Below are positions 23,801 through 34,624 of a DNA stretch of 64,000 bases, in pieces (position 1 is the stretch's first letter; each line of letters opens with the position of its first letter). A model generated the notes under the pieces. That model did no database searches. It had not been told where the DNA came from and saw nothing but the letters and a program-made list of their open reading frames with translations. The DNA comes from Dentipellis sp. KUC8613 (taxonomy: Eukaryota > Basidiomycota > Agaricomycetes > Russulales > Hericiaceae). Location of the stretch: positions 62,001 to 126,000 of the forward strand of contig NSJX01000061.1 of assembly GCA_002286715.1 (NCBI GenBank), given 5' to 3'. Both the position numbers and the translations under genes were made by a program.

Positions 23801-26800
23801 CTCCTATACTGGTTCGAAGTTCTAAGCTTCATTGAGGCTTTCGACGACGCGTCAAGACTTCTTCTACTTGTCGCAGAATGGCTAGAGGTCGGTCAATCAA
23901 TAACATTAGAATTCCACTTCTGCTGACCGTAGTCACCTAGGGCACCGATGGAGAAAATGCTTTGCTAGCCGCAGATGCTAGTCGATTCGCGCAAATGTTT
24001 CATGATCCAATCACCACGAGCGCCTCGCACATCTATATCACTGGCCTGTCATTCTGTCCATCCGAGTCCCTGGTCTCTCAGTTATACAAAGGCCAATACC
24101 CTCGCCTTTTGTCCATATGGAACACCCCCAGGTACCTGTGGGCATCTACTCTATCTGTGATTTGGTCGTCAGATAGCTTCTATACGGCCGCCGTGTCTGC
24201 GGACGGCAAGCGCATTGCGATCAGCGTAAACGATGGGCTGGTCCAAATCCGGCTGGCGACTACTAATACCGTACTGGCATCTCTTAATGGGCACACTGCG
24301 TCGGTTGGTGCGATGACATTCTCACCAAACGGCAAGCGTCTCATAACCAGCTCGGATGATTGTACAATCCGCGTCTGGGACCTAGATGCTACCACAGTCT
24401 CATCGTCAACGTTGACTGGTCACAGTGACTGGGTGCGAGCAGTAGCCATATCCTCTGACGGTTCCAAGATTGCCTCGGCATCTGACGACAGGACGGTACG
24501 ACTATGGTCTACAGGCACCTGCACACAACTTCTATCCCCCATGGAAGGTCATACCGACTGGGTGCGGGCTGTGACCTTCTTTCCCGACGGAGAAAAGATT
24601 GTATCTGCAGGTGACGATTGGTCAATACGAGTGTGGAATGCCGAGACAGGTGAATCGATTGTGAACTGTTTCCATGCACATGAAGCGTGGGTCAAGAGTG
24701 TTGCTATCTCTCCGGACGGAAAGATGGCGGTTACTTGTGCCGCCGATGGTACCATCAAACGATGGGATGCAGAGACTCTGTCTGCCCTCGGTGGTCCACT
24801 TCTAGGCCATGAGGGAAGCGTTGAATCTGTCTCGTTCGCCCCGAATTCGAAGCTCATAGTCTCTGCCGGCGCAGACAGCACTGTTCGTCTCTGGAACGCC
24901 GAAACAGGGTCCAAGTTCTGCAGTCCTTTACTCGGACACACAGCTCTAGTCAAGCATGCTTCGTTCTCCAGTAATGGTCTGACCATCTACTCTTTGTCTC
25001 AAGATTCAGTGCGACTCTGGGACCGGGATAACCTCCCTGTTTGGAACAATCAGTCGGAAGTGCCGGACATCTTCCACTCGGTGGCTCTCTCCGCAGACGG
25101 TAGAACTGTTATTGGCTTCGATTGCGAGCGAATCTGGAATTGGGACGTCAAAAGCCTACAGACAATGGCGACTCAAATCCCCCTGGCAAAACCGATGCAT
25201 GGCATGCGTTGCGCCGTAATATGCACCAATGCACACCGCGCAGCATCCGCAGGCAGTGATAATGCTGTCTACATCTGGGATTCGAACTCGGGAAGGCTGC
25301 TGCAGGGACCACTGAAGGGGCATCTGGGCGAGATTGTCGCCCTCGCCATCTCCTCGGACGGGACGCGGGTCGTCTCAGGCTCCACCGATAATTTGGTCCG
25401 GATATGGGACGCTGATACTGGAGAAAGTACGTGTGGTCCGCTCCATGGTTATTCCTGGGGTGTGACTGCTGTCGTCATTTCGCCAGATGGTTCACGGCTC
25501 GCTGTTGGCGACAAAGGCGGGTACATTCGCATCTGCAATATGGCAGACGGGCAGCTCCTTTGGGAACCGCCGGATGGCACACGATGCTTTGCCACCGCCT
25601 TGTCATTTTCTCCCGATGGCAGGCTCTTAGCGATTGGTGCTATCAACGAGGTCATCTGGGTTTGGGATATCGAATCTGGCAAGTCCATACACAAGGTCTT
25701 ACCAAGCCACCCTGGGTCTATTACGTGTGTTGCATTTTCAACAGACGGGAAGCGCATCGTTTCTGGAGGTGAGAGTAGAAGCATATGTATTTGGGATGCA
25801 GACACGGGGGAAATCGTCTGCGGTCCCCTCGAAGGCCACGGCGGCACTGTCACATCAGTAACTTTTTCGAAGAACGATGATCAAGTCATATCAGGCTCTA
25901 TAGATGCTACAATCCGTGTCTGGGATGTACACTCGAAGGACCATCGTTCTGGGTTTTTTAAGGGCCACGAGGACTGGGTGCATACGGTCGGCTTCTCACC
26001 CGATGGCGCGCATATTGCATCAGGCTCTGATGATAAGACCGTTCGCGTCCGCAATGTTTTGACTGGCAGCGACGTATATCCACCACTCGAGGGCCATGAG
26101 GATTGGATCCGTTCACTCTCATTCTCGCCGGATGGCAAATTTCTTGTCACTGGGTCGGACGATTGTACCTTGCGCATTTGGGATGCCCACACTGGAGGTA
26201 GCATATCTGGTGGTATATCTGGCCACTCGGATTTCGTGCGCTCGGTGGCCTTTGCTCCCGACAGTCTGCACGTCATTTCAGGTTCAGAAGACAGTACGGT
26301 CAGAGTCTGGAAGTTTTCGTTAGATGTAGATGGGAAGCTCGGCAACACGCATCCTACCACTATATTTACACATCACACGGGAGTCAACTTCGCCCTCTAC
26401 TCGCCGAATGGCCGGTCCCAAGCATCTGGTGCTCAAGATGGGATGGTGCACGTAACTTCTACGACTACGCTCGTTGATGAGAGGTACTTCAAGGCACATG
26501 ATAGCGCAGTCCTGTCTCTCGCATACTCACCAGATGGACGACGCCTCTTTTCAAGCTCTAAAGACATGTCAATTCGAGTATGGGACGTTGAGACCGGCTC
26601 AGCTCTGTTATCGCCCATCCTCGGGCATACCGGACCTGTCTATTCTATAGCCTTATGCCCTGATGGTCGGACACTCGTTTCTGGGTCTGGGGATACCACT
26701 GTCCGTATGTGGAACACCGACACGGGTATTCAGCTGTGCATGCCTTTGCGTGGACACACCGATACTGTATTCTCTGTCGTGATGTCGCCTGATGGCATGC

Positions 26801-27135
26801 GTCTCGTGTCCGGGTCTGCAGACTGCGCAGTCGCGGTATGGGATGTCTTGCTGTCCCGTAACCGTGTGTGGCCATCCAATTTTCGGCGGCGGATACACGA
26901 CAAGGAGTTGTGCGCAGCCGACAGCGCGGGCCTATATACATCACGCTTGAGCATCAGTGATGGCTGGGTACGTGGCATGCGCAATGAACGCCTGTTCTGG
27001 GTGCCACCGATGTATCGTGCGGGATTGTGGATGCCGCGCACGACAGACTTGTTGGGTGCGCCGGATATTGTGGTGGATATGGAGAGGTTTGTGCATGGGA
27101 CGGAATGGGTGAAATGCCGTGAAGTACCTGGTTGA
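20833..27135 (+). CDS. NACHT-WD40 STAND/NLR-type protein, copy B (9 exons, about 1955 aa)
   Basis: Exons are 20833-20971, 21036-21168, 21219-21370, 21424-21497, 21549-21707, 21757-21807, 21867-22266, 22323-23887 and 23941-27135. The order matches copy A, and exons 2, 3, 4, 6 and 9 have identical lengths (133, 152, 74, 51, 3195 nt). The architecture is the same: C2-like segment with IKLYIDG, helical linker, NACHT with Walker A GCFGTGKT (about 421) and Walker B PVIVLDGVDCI, then 21 WD units and the FWVPPMYRAGLWMP tail. Exon 1 is the weak point. A net 10-bp difference from copy A shifts the frame, so the copy A donor would not work. An alternative donor at 20972 (GTATTG) restores the frame. The gene is either intact through that donor or damaged at its 5' end. 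Its DUF6535 neighbour is a pseudogene. Confidence 0.82.
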
Positions 27136-28020
27136 TGATACCGTCTTGTGTAAACCCTTGCACGACTTCGCGCCTTTCAATGGACACAATACTATACATT
27201 GATACCACAAGTCTCCACAGTTCGTCACCGTAAGAGATGGATAGTCGGCAGTTCGTGGTTACAAGGCGTAAAGTTGATATTCTCAAGGAAGCAGAAGGGA
27301 AAGTCGAGCTAGTCATCCTCCTGGACGGCCTTCGCCTCTTGCAGGCTGTGTCACAGCATCTGGTATGATGGCTTGATGGGGGCAAAAAAATAGATCTAAT
27401 CCGCGCAAATGGCTGCGTGCGGGGCAGAGCGTGCCCAAATACTTGCTGGCAGAGCAGCGAGGAGGAACCTCTGGGTCGTGAGTCGCTTGCTGCCTCCTTA
27501 TCATCCCTGCATCAATGCAATTATTATGTTCTCAGTATTGATTCGGATGAGCAGGGGCCATGTTCTTCGAAGAGCCACATTTCTGCTGAAGGAGGGAGCA
27601 GCCGTGGTGTTGTGATTTTGCCGCGACTCGCCACGGCCCTTGCCGCCCGCGCTTATGGCGCATCAATTTGTGAAGTGCTAACGCTCACAGGTCCAACACG
27701 ACCGTCACGAACCCCGGCGACTCGACCACTGGCATTTCAGCATGCCCTACGACAAGAGCGACCTTCAAGATGTTTACGATGACAGACTCCCAAATCCACC
27801 AGACCATCCATTTGAACCCTCTATGGCACATGAACGCCGACAGCGTTTGGGGGCTCCGCATCCACTGCCATACCCTCAGACTCTCCGGATACGCTCTCAC
27901 CGTGAACATTACCACAGTGATGACATGTCTCTCTAACATCGTGAATGATCTACTTATTGCGCTATCTTATTATCAGATGAGACCTATCTAGCACATACTT
28001 CCTACCGTGACCCTACCAGA
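27136..28020. other. Spacer with no supported gene
   Basis: I see no gene here that I can defend. A short open stretch near 27690-27990 can be read in two plus frames and on the minus strand. None has a recognisable domain or a confirmed splice partner. Confidence 0.4.
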
Positions 28021-29898
28021 ATGCCTCGATCGACGTCACACGAATACGACAGGAGGGTTGTCTCGATGCCGATGGCGCGCTCGCAGGCCGCCTCGCATCG
28101 ACACATGAATCCAACGTCAGCAGAGAGCAGCAGAAGATCCATCTCCAGCAGACAGCCAGCTCGTCGATTTCCGCAGCCCGCCGAGCAGAACGATCCCTTC
28201 TTGCTGGACGAGGCGGGCAGGCCTGTTGTGAGGCGTCCGGGCTATATCTTCGCGCAACAGGTCGATCACTATGCCAGCGAGGCTTCCGACCTGTATCAGG
28301 GCGAGCATCCGAAGAACAAAACTCGGCCATTGCGGGCCCTGCCTTCGCGCGCACGAGCACCGCAAGTCCCGCCCTCAGCTTTCGAGGACCCAGAGCCTTG
28401 GATCCCAGGACCCAATATCAACCCTCTGGGTTTCTCAGCCCCGGCAGAGTTAAGGAGGAATCGACACTACCGCGCTCTCCTGAAAAGTTACGAAGAGGTG
28501 GTGGCTCGCGTACATAGATCCGAGGCCCTGGCAGATAAGTATGCCTCACAGCTCATCCAGCTCTTGCAGCAGCGCTTGTGAGTGCAGCTCTCGCTTACTT
28601 GCAACCACCGACTGATGCGCCACGCCAGGTCTGACGCGAGCGTGGGCGGCCAACCTCATCTATTGAATCGAGACTACGTTTCAGGCCCACCGTCCGAAAT
28701 CACACCCGACGACTCGGTATCGGTAGGCCCCCAGGGAAACACGTTCGAGACCCTCAGGAATCACCCTGCACTGAGGCCCGAAGAATACCGCAAAGCCATC
28801 CTGTGGACCCCCGAAGACTGGTCATCTGACCCTATGTCAAAGGACGGTCCGCCGAGACTACTCATGTATACCTTCATACGCAATACGCAGGGTGATATCG
28901 TGGAGGATGCATGGCCACACGTCATGGAGGCCGCTGAGCAGGCGAGGTCCATGCTCGTCAACCTGCCGGGTAAGCCGATACGCCAAATCCGCCGTAGGCT
29001 GTCCGTTTCTGACACTTTGTGGCAGAGCCAGTGAATGAACTGGCGCATACAGATGGTCCGCGTCTTCTTCCGTGGTATCAGAAATGGTACCCGAAGGAAT
29101 TCGATTCGGCCATTACGTGGATGGAGACCCAGCAGCCTTTGCTCTCGCTCTGCGCTGCTCACTGGAAAGCAATCTGTGTACTTGAATCAGTCATACAGGA
29201 TTACTGCTATGATTCGGAGCCAGTATTCAGTATGAGTAGCAGTGACTTTTCGAACGACGGCGACGATAACGAAGACAACAACGAGGACGACATTGACAAT
29301 GATAACGACAATGAGGGCGAGGATTCCCAACCCGGCAGGCGAAAGCACGCTCGCAGTCCGTCCGGTAGTAATGTCCCGTCGAAGCGAGGCAAATTCACTG
29401 CAGGACTTCCAAAAACAACGAAGTGAGCACCAGGAAATCACAGAACGAGCAGCATTCGACTGATGACTTGCATGACAGCTGTGATGACACCAAGAGTGCG
29501 GGCATGACAGGCGAAAATGATGTGCAGATGCAGGGACTCGATAGGAGCGAGCTGACGGTGCTGACAGTCCCGGAACTACAGTCTCTGCTGACAGACCAAC
29601 CCCTACGGAAGCGAAAGAAAAAAGAAGGTGCGAAGTTTTGTTTGGATCTCAAAAACTCGAAGCATTGCTGACCAGTAAATCAGAGCTTATCACATTGATC
29701 ACGTCCCTACCTCCGTCAGAGCAGCCTTCTTCCGAGACTATTCAAGATTTGCTCGGTCAGGTATGGTTCTCAATGTCGGGGATTTAGTGGTTCATTGGCT
29801 GAAGCCCATTCATAGCGCAGGACAAAGACATCGGCGAGAAGACACGTGAAGTAGCTTGGGTTGACTCTGAGTTCCATGGCCGATGCCATGATCAATAA
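28021..29898 (+). CDS. Unrecognised acidic protein (6 exons, 532 aa)
   Basis: Exons are 28021-28577, 28629-28969, 29026-29422, 29479-29627, 29684-29760 and 29821-29898. All five introns are 50-60 nt with GT-AG ends, and the total of 1599 nt closes in frame at a TAA. The N-terminal third is basic and Ser/Pro/Arg-rich. A coiled region follows (about 150-185, around YRALLKSYEEVVARVHRSEA). Next come a segment with RPEEYRKAILWTPEDW, a Trp/Tyr-rich block PWYQKWYPKEF, a strongly acidic Asp/Asn run (about 375-400), a basic patch RKHARSP and a leucine-rich helical C-terminus. The composition suggests a nuclear or nucleic-acid-associated protein. I do not recognise the family, and a link to a mobile element cannot be excluded. 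Confidence 0.7.
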
Positions 29899-31335
29899 TC
29901 AATTTTAAGTGTATACACTAATACTAATTCCAGCAAATACATTCTATACCCTCTTATCGCGTTCGTAATGAACATGTCTGCACGATCCCGAGAGCGACCA
30001 CTAAGTCGTCATCGCTATGCATAGAGATCGCCAAGGGACGGCAAAAGATATTTGCTCAAGCCCACATCTCGAGCGCTGAGAGAGCACGCAAGAGAAGGTC
30101 GGACATGTACTTGACCAACGTGAGCTGTGAGTTCAAGTGTATCGCTTGTCGCCTTGTTTCGGAGATTTCGAAGAGGCGAAGGTGGTCCCGTGAGGTGGAC
30201 CGGGAGGCGCACACGAAGGAGGTAGGTTGAGGGTCCGCGAGCTTGGAAAGAGGGCGAGCGGATGGAAGGACTGGTGCCTAGTGGCGTAGAATGCAATCAG
30301 GTCATGAAAAAGAAGACGAGACAGCAGCGTACGCACAGAATTCTTGAGAATGAGTGCGTATGAATGCGCCGGCGAAGTTGCTGATACGAAGATGATGAAC
30401 CGGATATGGCACTCTATGAAACCGGCGGCGGCGGCGGCTCTGACGCGTCCGGAAGGCCAAGCATATCGATGGCTCGAGAACAAAAATTCGCCAGACACGC
30501 GTTGATGTTGAGCCTAGATGCAATACCTGAGTGGCATATGCTGACCCCGATGAAAATGCAGACTGTGTGGCTTCCGATGGTCCTGTTGTCAATGTTTCTC
30601 CCCAGAAGCATCTACAAACAATGTCGAAAGAATAGTGTGGCGGACATAGAGTGCGATGTGGAGTTATCCGTATGTCGAGCTGGGTGTCCAAGTCATACAG
30701 GTGAATGCTACGCATATCATTTTTGACGGTGAGGACCGCAGATATCGGAGGGCCGAGTCCCAGCGCCCAGGGAGGAGGTATCTCGTCCTAACAATGCGTA
30801 TAACATACACTTGCTGATCCCACGCGAACGAGAGAAATTTGAAGGAACGACACAGATGGGTGAACGACGCAATGAGTGAGCAAACCCATGAATTGAGCAC
30901 GGACCTAATCTCGTAAATATAGATGTAGAACGAACCTTTAGCATTTGATAGAAGTAATAGGGTCTCGGTCCATTCACCGTCACTTTGGCCGGCCTACTGT
31001 TTTGTGCACGTTGTGCGGGCGCCATCGCTACGATGCTGTGGTGAGTGTATGGCACAGAGTCATGTCGGTGACATCGACAGGCAGAGGCGAGAATGATATG
31101 GGTGTCTATTCCATAGGTGCCAAGCGCAACACAGAGCTGTGAAAGTACGCGCGTAAGTATCTTCATTGCCCTCACACCAGATCTGCACGCCTACCGAGCC
31201 ACGATTCAATGACGAGGGCCACATCGAAGGAAAGAATCGGAGTCATCCGGAAAGGAGGACTTACTGTCACTGAGAAATTCCAAGAAGTAAGTGGCAATGA
31301 TGGATTCCAATAAAAAGTTACACTCACCAATGATT
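29899..31335 (-). other. Possible decayed multi-exon gene, unresolved
   Basis: The minus strand shows several gene-like pieces that I cannot join convincingly. One near 30200-30420 reads SYALILKNSVRTLLSRLLF and then HDLIAFYAT. One near 30060-30180 reads LFEISETRRQAIHLNSQL. One near 31050-31140 reads VLSQLCVALGTYGID. Hydrophobic content hints at a membrane protein of the fungal DUF6533/6534 kind, but no diagnostic motif is clear and stops interrupt every simple model. Treat this as a possible pseudogene. Confidence 0.25.
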
Positions 31336-31764
31336 TCAGTCCTGAATGAACCACCATTTAGGTGTCTCATCGGCAGGAATGCCTAGTTCACTCCTCACTA
31401 TCTCGAAGACCTCCTTCTCATCCTGCTCTTCCATCTCATAGTCCTCCTTCGTGTAGTTGTCGTACAAATCGATCACTACGTCGACCTCCAACGCAACGGG
31501 CAAAGAAAACCACATGTAGCGTGCGCCGGTAATGTTCTTGAGATGCTCCACGACGCGGTAGACCGCGACATTGGAAGCGCTGTCGATCAAATCCTGGGAA
31601 CCCTCCGTGACCCTGTGGTGTTCGATGAGCTTGCGCCTGACTGCATAGTCGATTAACGTGTCGAAGCTGACACCTATGCCGAAGCTGACTTTAATGGGCC
31701 CGTCATAGCAAGGATCTTTAAGTAATTCGTGGTTCACAGTGAGTGAGAGCGGAAGTTGCTCCAT
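31336..31764 (-). CDS. Small DNY/PKW-family protein, divergent member (142 aa)
   Basis: A single-exon frame runs from ATG at 31764 to a stop at 31336. It shares the layout of the paralogous small proteins further along: an aliphatic first half, VVIDLYDNYTKEDYE in the position of the DNY motif, and a C-terminal LGIPADETPKWWF in the position of LALPPETKPKWY. It lacks the N-terminal exon and the final intron of the other members, so it may be a more distant or simplified relative. The protein is acidic with no signal peptide. Function unknown; I know of no named domain for this family. Confidence 0.6.
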   Translation of the reverse strand: MEQLPLSLTVNHELLKDPCYDGPIKVSFGIGVSFDTLIDYAVRRKLIEHHRVTEGSQDLIDSASNVAVYRVVEHLKNITGARYMWFSLPVALEVDVVIDLYDNYTKEDYEMEEQDEKEVFEIVRSELGIPADETPKWWFIQD

Positions 31765-34620
31765 CGGTCTCCTCGCTTCACAGAATCTCTGGAAATGCTG
31801 GTTTCAAAGTCATAGTCGAGAGGATTAAGCATAAGAATCGCTTGCAGACAGCAAAGACGTACTTTATCGTCGACATCGCTAGAGTCCCAACAGTCAAAGT
31901 CTTCGTAGGAATCATCTCCACCATCGGATTTATGGTGAGACGTGTACTGGCAGATAGTCTCGTCTGGCATTGGGGGGATTGACGCCGACCTTGCGATACT
32001 CAACTCGTCTGTCGTCGCACCAGGCTTGCGATGGGTTAGGGTCAAGCGCTAGCAAGCGCCGTCCAATGCGACACAGCTCACATCTCTTCTTCAAGACCGC
32101 TTCAAGGCCTTATAACATTGTCTCCGTCACCCAACACATCATGCCTCAAACATCCAACGATGCTGTGATACACGCGCTCAATACTTACGGCTTGACATGT
32201 TTGCCTACTCTATTTTCCTTTGACCACCTCAAGACCGCGCCGCGCCTTCCTGGATCCAGCCCAACTCTCCGCAATTTGAAACTATCGAGGGAACTCAAAA
32301 TGAGCTCTCTTGGCCTCTCTAGACCCTCCGGAGCTGTGTAAAGCTCTTCATCGGACGTGGTGTGGAGTGGTAGAGGATCATGATGAGTATGCATCGCAAT
32401 TTGAGACCGTGCAAGCGCTGATTTTTTCAGATGCATGGCGGTCCCTACACTACAGATCAAGATATACATGCCGTTCGCTATGGTCCTTGGTCACTCACCG
32501 GGTATGGGCTCATAGACAGCCTGTCGCGACATCGGCACCTCGGCTGGACCTGAGACGTACCTACTCTCAGGCAATTGCTATACTTGGCTCTCATCGCGCT
32601 ACAGGCGAATACTCGGTTCTTTCTCCTCGCCGAGAGTCTATTGCGTTACACCGCTCTTCTCAATTGTTCGATCGGGTTGGGCACCGGGCACCAGTGGCCC
32701 GAAATTCCCCATCTCGCCTCCCAACATGCTCATCCTTTCGGCTCTCGGGTACACTTCTCGACCAGATAGTCGTCACGATGCTTTGTTTTCATCGATGTTA
32801 CAATCCCATTTTTTTTCGCACTTCTTGCGGTTTAGTCTGTGATCGCACTCACTGCTTTTCGAATACTGGGACTGCCTCTTTTGCGTCGTGTGCCTATCGC
32901 TTGTCACGGAACCATCCGCAGCCTCCTCAACGGATGCTACAGACGAGGCTCAGCCAGAGCTGTACACCCGTTCGTGCATATACGATGAGCTCGGCCGCCT
33001 CTTATAATCATAGCCCAAACTATGGCCCGCTCAGCTGTTGTCCCGTCAACGCTCTCCCATCGTGCCTGCACCATTACTTTTCCCTGGCACTTCAATTTCG
33101 CATTCTTCGCGCGTGCGTGGATGGAGATGCCGATTTTTCTCCGCTCTCTAGCATGTTGCGCCGCATGCAGAGGCCGCCGGGCTCAAATCCAGTAGGCTGG
33201 CGACTGCGTCTTGATAGCTGCCTACTCCTTCATCCGCATGGATGGAATCTTCGCAATCCACCTTGGCTTCCCTCTGATCCCAAGCTACACTGTATCCATA
33301 GGCTTTTCGTCGAGAGTTACAGGCACTATCAGTGGGCGCGAGCGCCAATGAAGGTAAATCTTCCACGAATAATACGAGGCGCCTGACTCACCTTGTGTCG
33401 TCCATGCAGCATATACGTGCACGATAAGCTCCCCTGCTGGTGATCGTGAGGCTCCAAGACGCATACTGGAAGCCGGTGGTGATAGGGCGCGCGGGGAATG
33501 TGCGGCGTGAGGACGCAGACATATGTGTGGGTATGCAGATGAGAGGCAGCCGGTGAGTCACGATTCGACTGGCGCGCTGAAGGCATACCTAATATTCGCT
33601 CAGGCCTTCTTGGTGATCCACCTGGCTGTATACTGGGCCGCTCATCTAGTCACTGCATACATCACCATAGATATTGGCGCTGGGGGCATCGCTAGGCTCT
33701 ACCGCACTCGCGCGCCTGTGGGTCGTCTGCAGTCTCACCAGTCACGCTGCTGCGTAGATGGCTCCCGTAGCGCGTTCGTACCCCGCCTGTGAAGTAACGG
33801 CGGCGTATGTACGGTAAACCTACGGTAGTCTGAAACAAGGCAGCATGCTGTGGGGCTGACGCGGCATTTCTTTGTGACCTTTCGCAAGCATGCATCGTTG
33901 ATAGACGTTAGTGAAAGCGGAGACCGTTGCAAGTATCTCCATTCTCCCGTGTCTAACAGACGGCACTGTGCCTTGTTTATTGTTTATGCCAGCCCGCACA
34001 CGCCGGCTACATGGCTCTCGGCAGAATATCGCCAGTGTTCGTGTAGCAAGTCTCTCGAGACCTGTTCTGCTCTCTCGAAGCTACGCAGGGAGGTCGACCG
34101 GGCGCGACAGTAGATCACGTTCTTGACCTGGATCGAGATTGCCCAAGCCCTGGTCAGCAGTATTCCGAGTTCTCCGCCTTCCCTGGTTTCGTGATACCAC
34201 TTGCAGCACTTTTCTTGGTCACCTCCATTGAGCTTCCGCTTTCGTTCTATGTCTGTCTGCTGGCACGGTGTATAGCTCGCCCCAAGATTGTGCAAGTATG
34301 TATGCACGGCCCTTACCTGCGCCAATCGCGGTGTCTCCGCGTAGCATTCGACGCGAGCATACCGTCTGGATTGCTCGTCAAGAAGTTGCAACTTGAACTT
34401 ATGGGCGCTAGCGGATCACGTCGCAGACGCCACCGCCATTGTTCTTTCTAATCGTATCAATGGTTTATGTTGAGCCTCATTCTCTCCACACGCCTTTCCG
34501 ATTTCGAAATAAATCATAGACATGATAACGTGTGGATGAACTAGTAACATATGCTTGCATTTCTCCAGTTGTACAGAAATTGGTACTAGAATACAAATTA
34601 TTGTATGAAGTTCATAAGGC
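31765..34620. other. 2.9-kb stretch without a supported gene
   Basis: The longest frame (32310-33386, plus) has a composition rich in Arg, Ser, Cys and His and no domain, as expected of a chance frame. A piece near 33430-33545 reads VIVRLQDAYWKPVVIGRAGN and looks briefly coding, but I cannot extend it. Decayed genes are possible. No repeat structure stands out. Confidence 0.4.
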
Positions 34621-34624
34621 CCCC

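Noticed and set aside
27685..27991. Overlapping open frames on both strands near 27.7-28.0 kb
   Set aside because: Three mutually exclusive frames look equally plausible; none has a motif or a confirmed splice partner.
29899..31175. DUF6533/6534 membrane-protein gene
   Set aside because: Hydrophobic pieces exist but no continuous model could be spliced, and no diagnostic motif was seen.
32310..33386. 358-residue plus-strand open frame
   Set aside because: Composition is rich in Arg, Ser, Cys and His with no domain, no homologous copy in the window and no splice logic. It looks like a chance frame.
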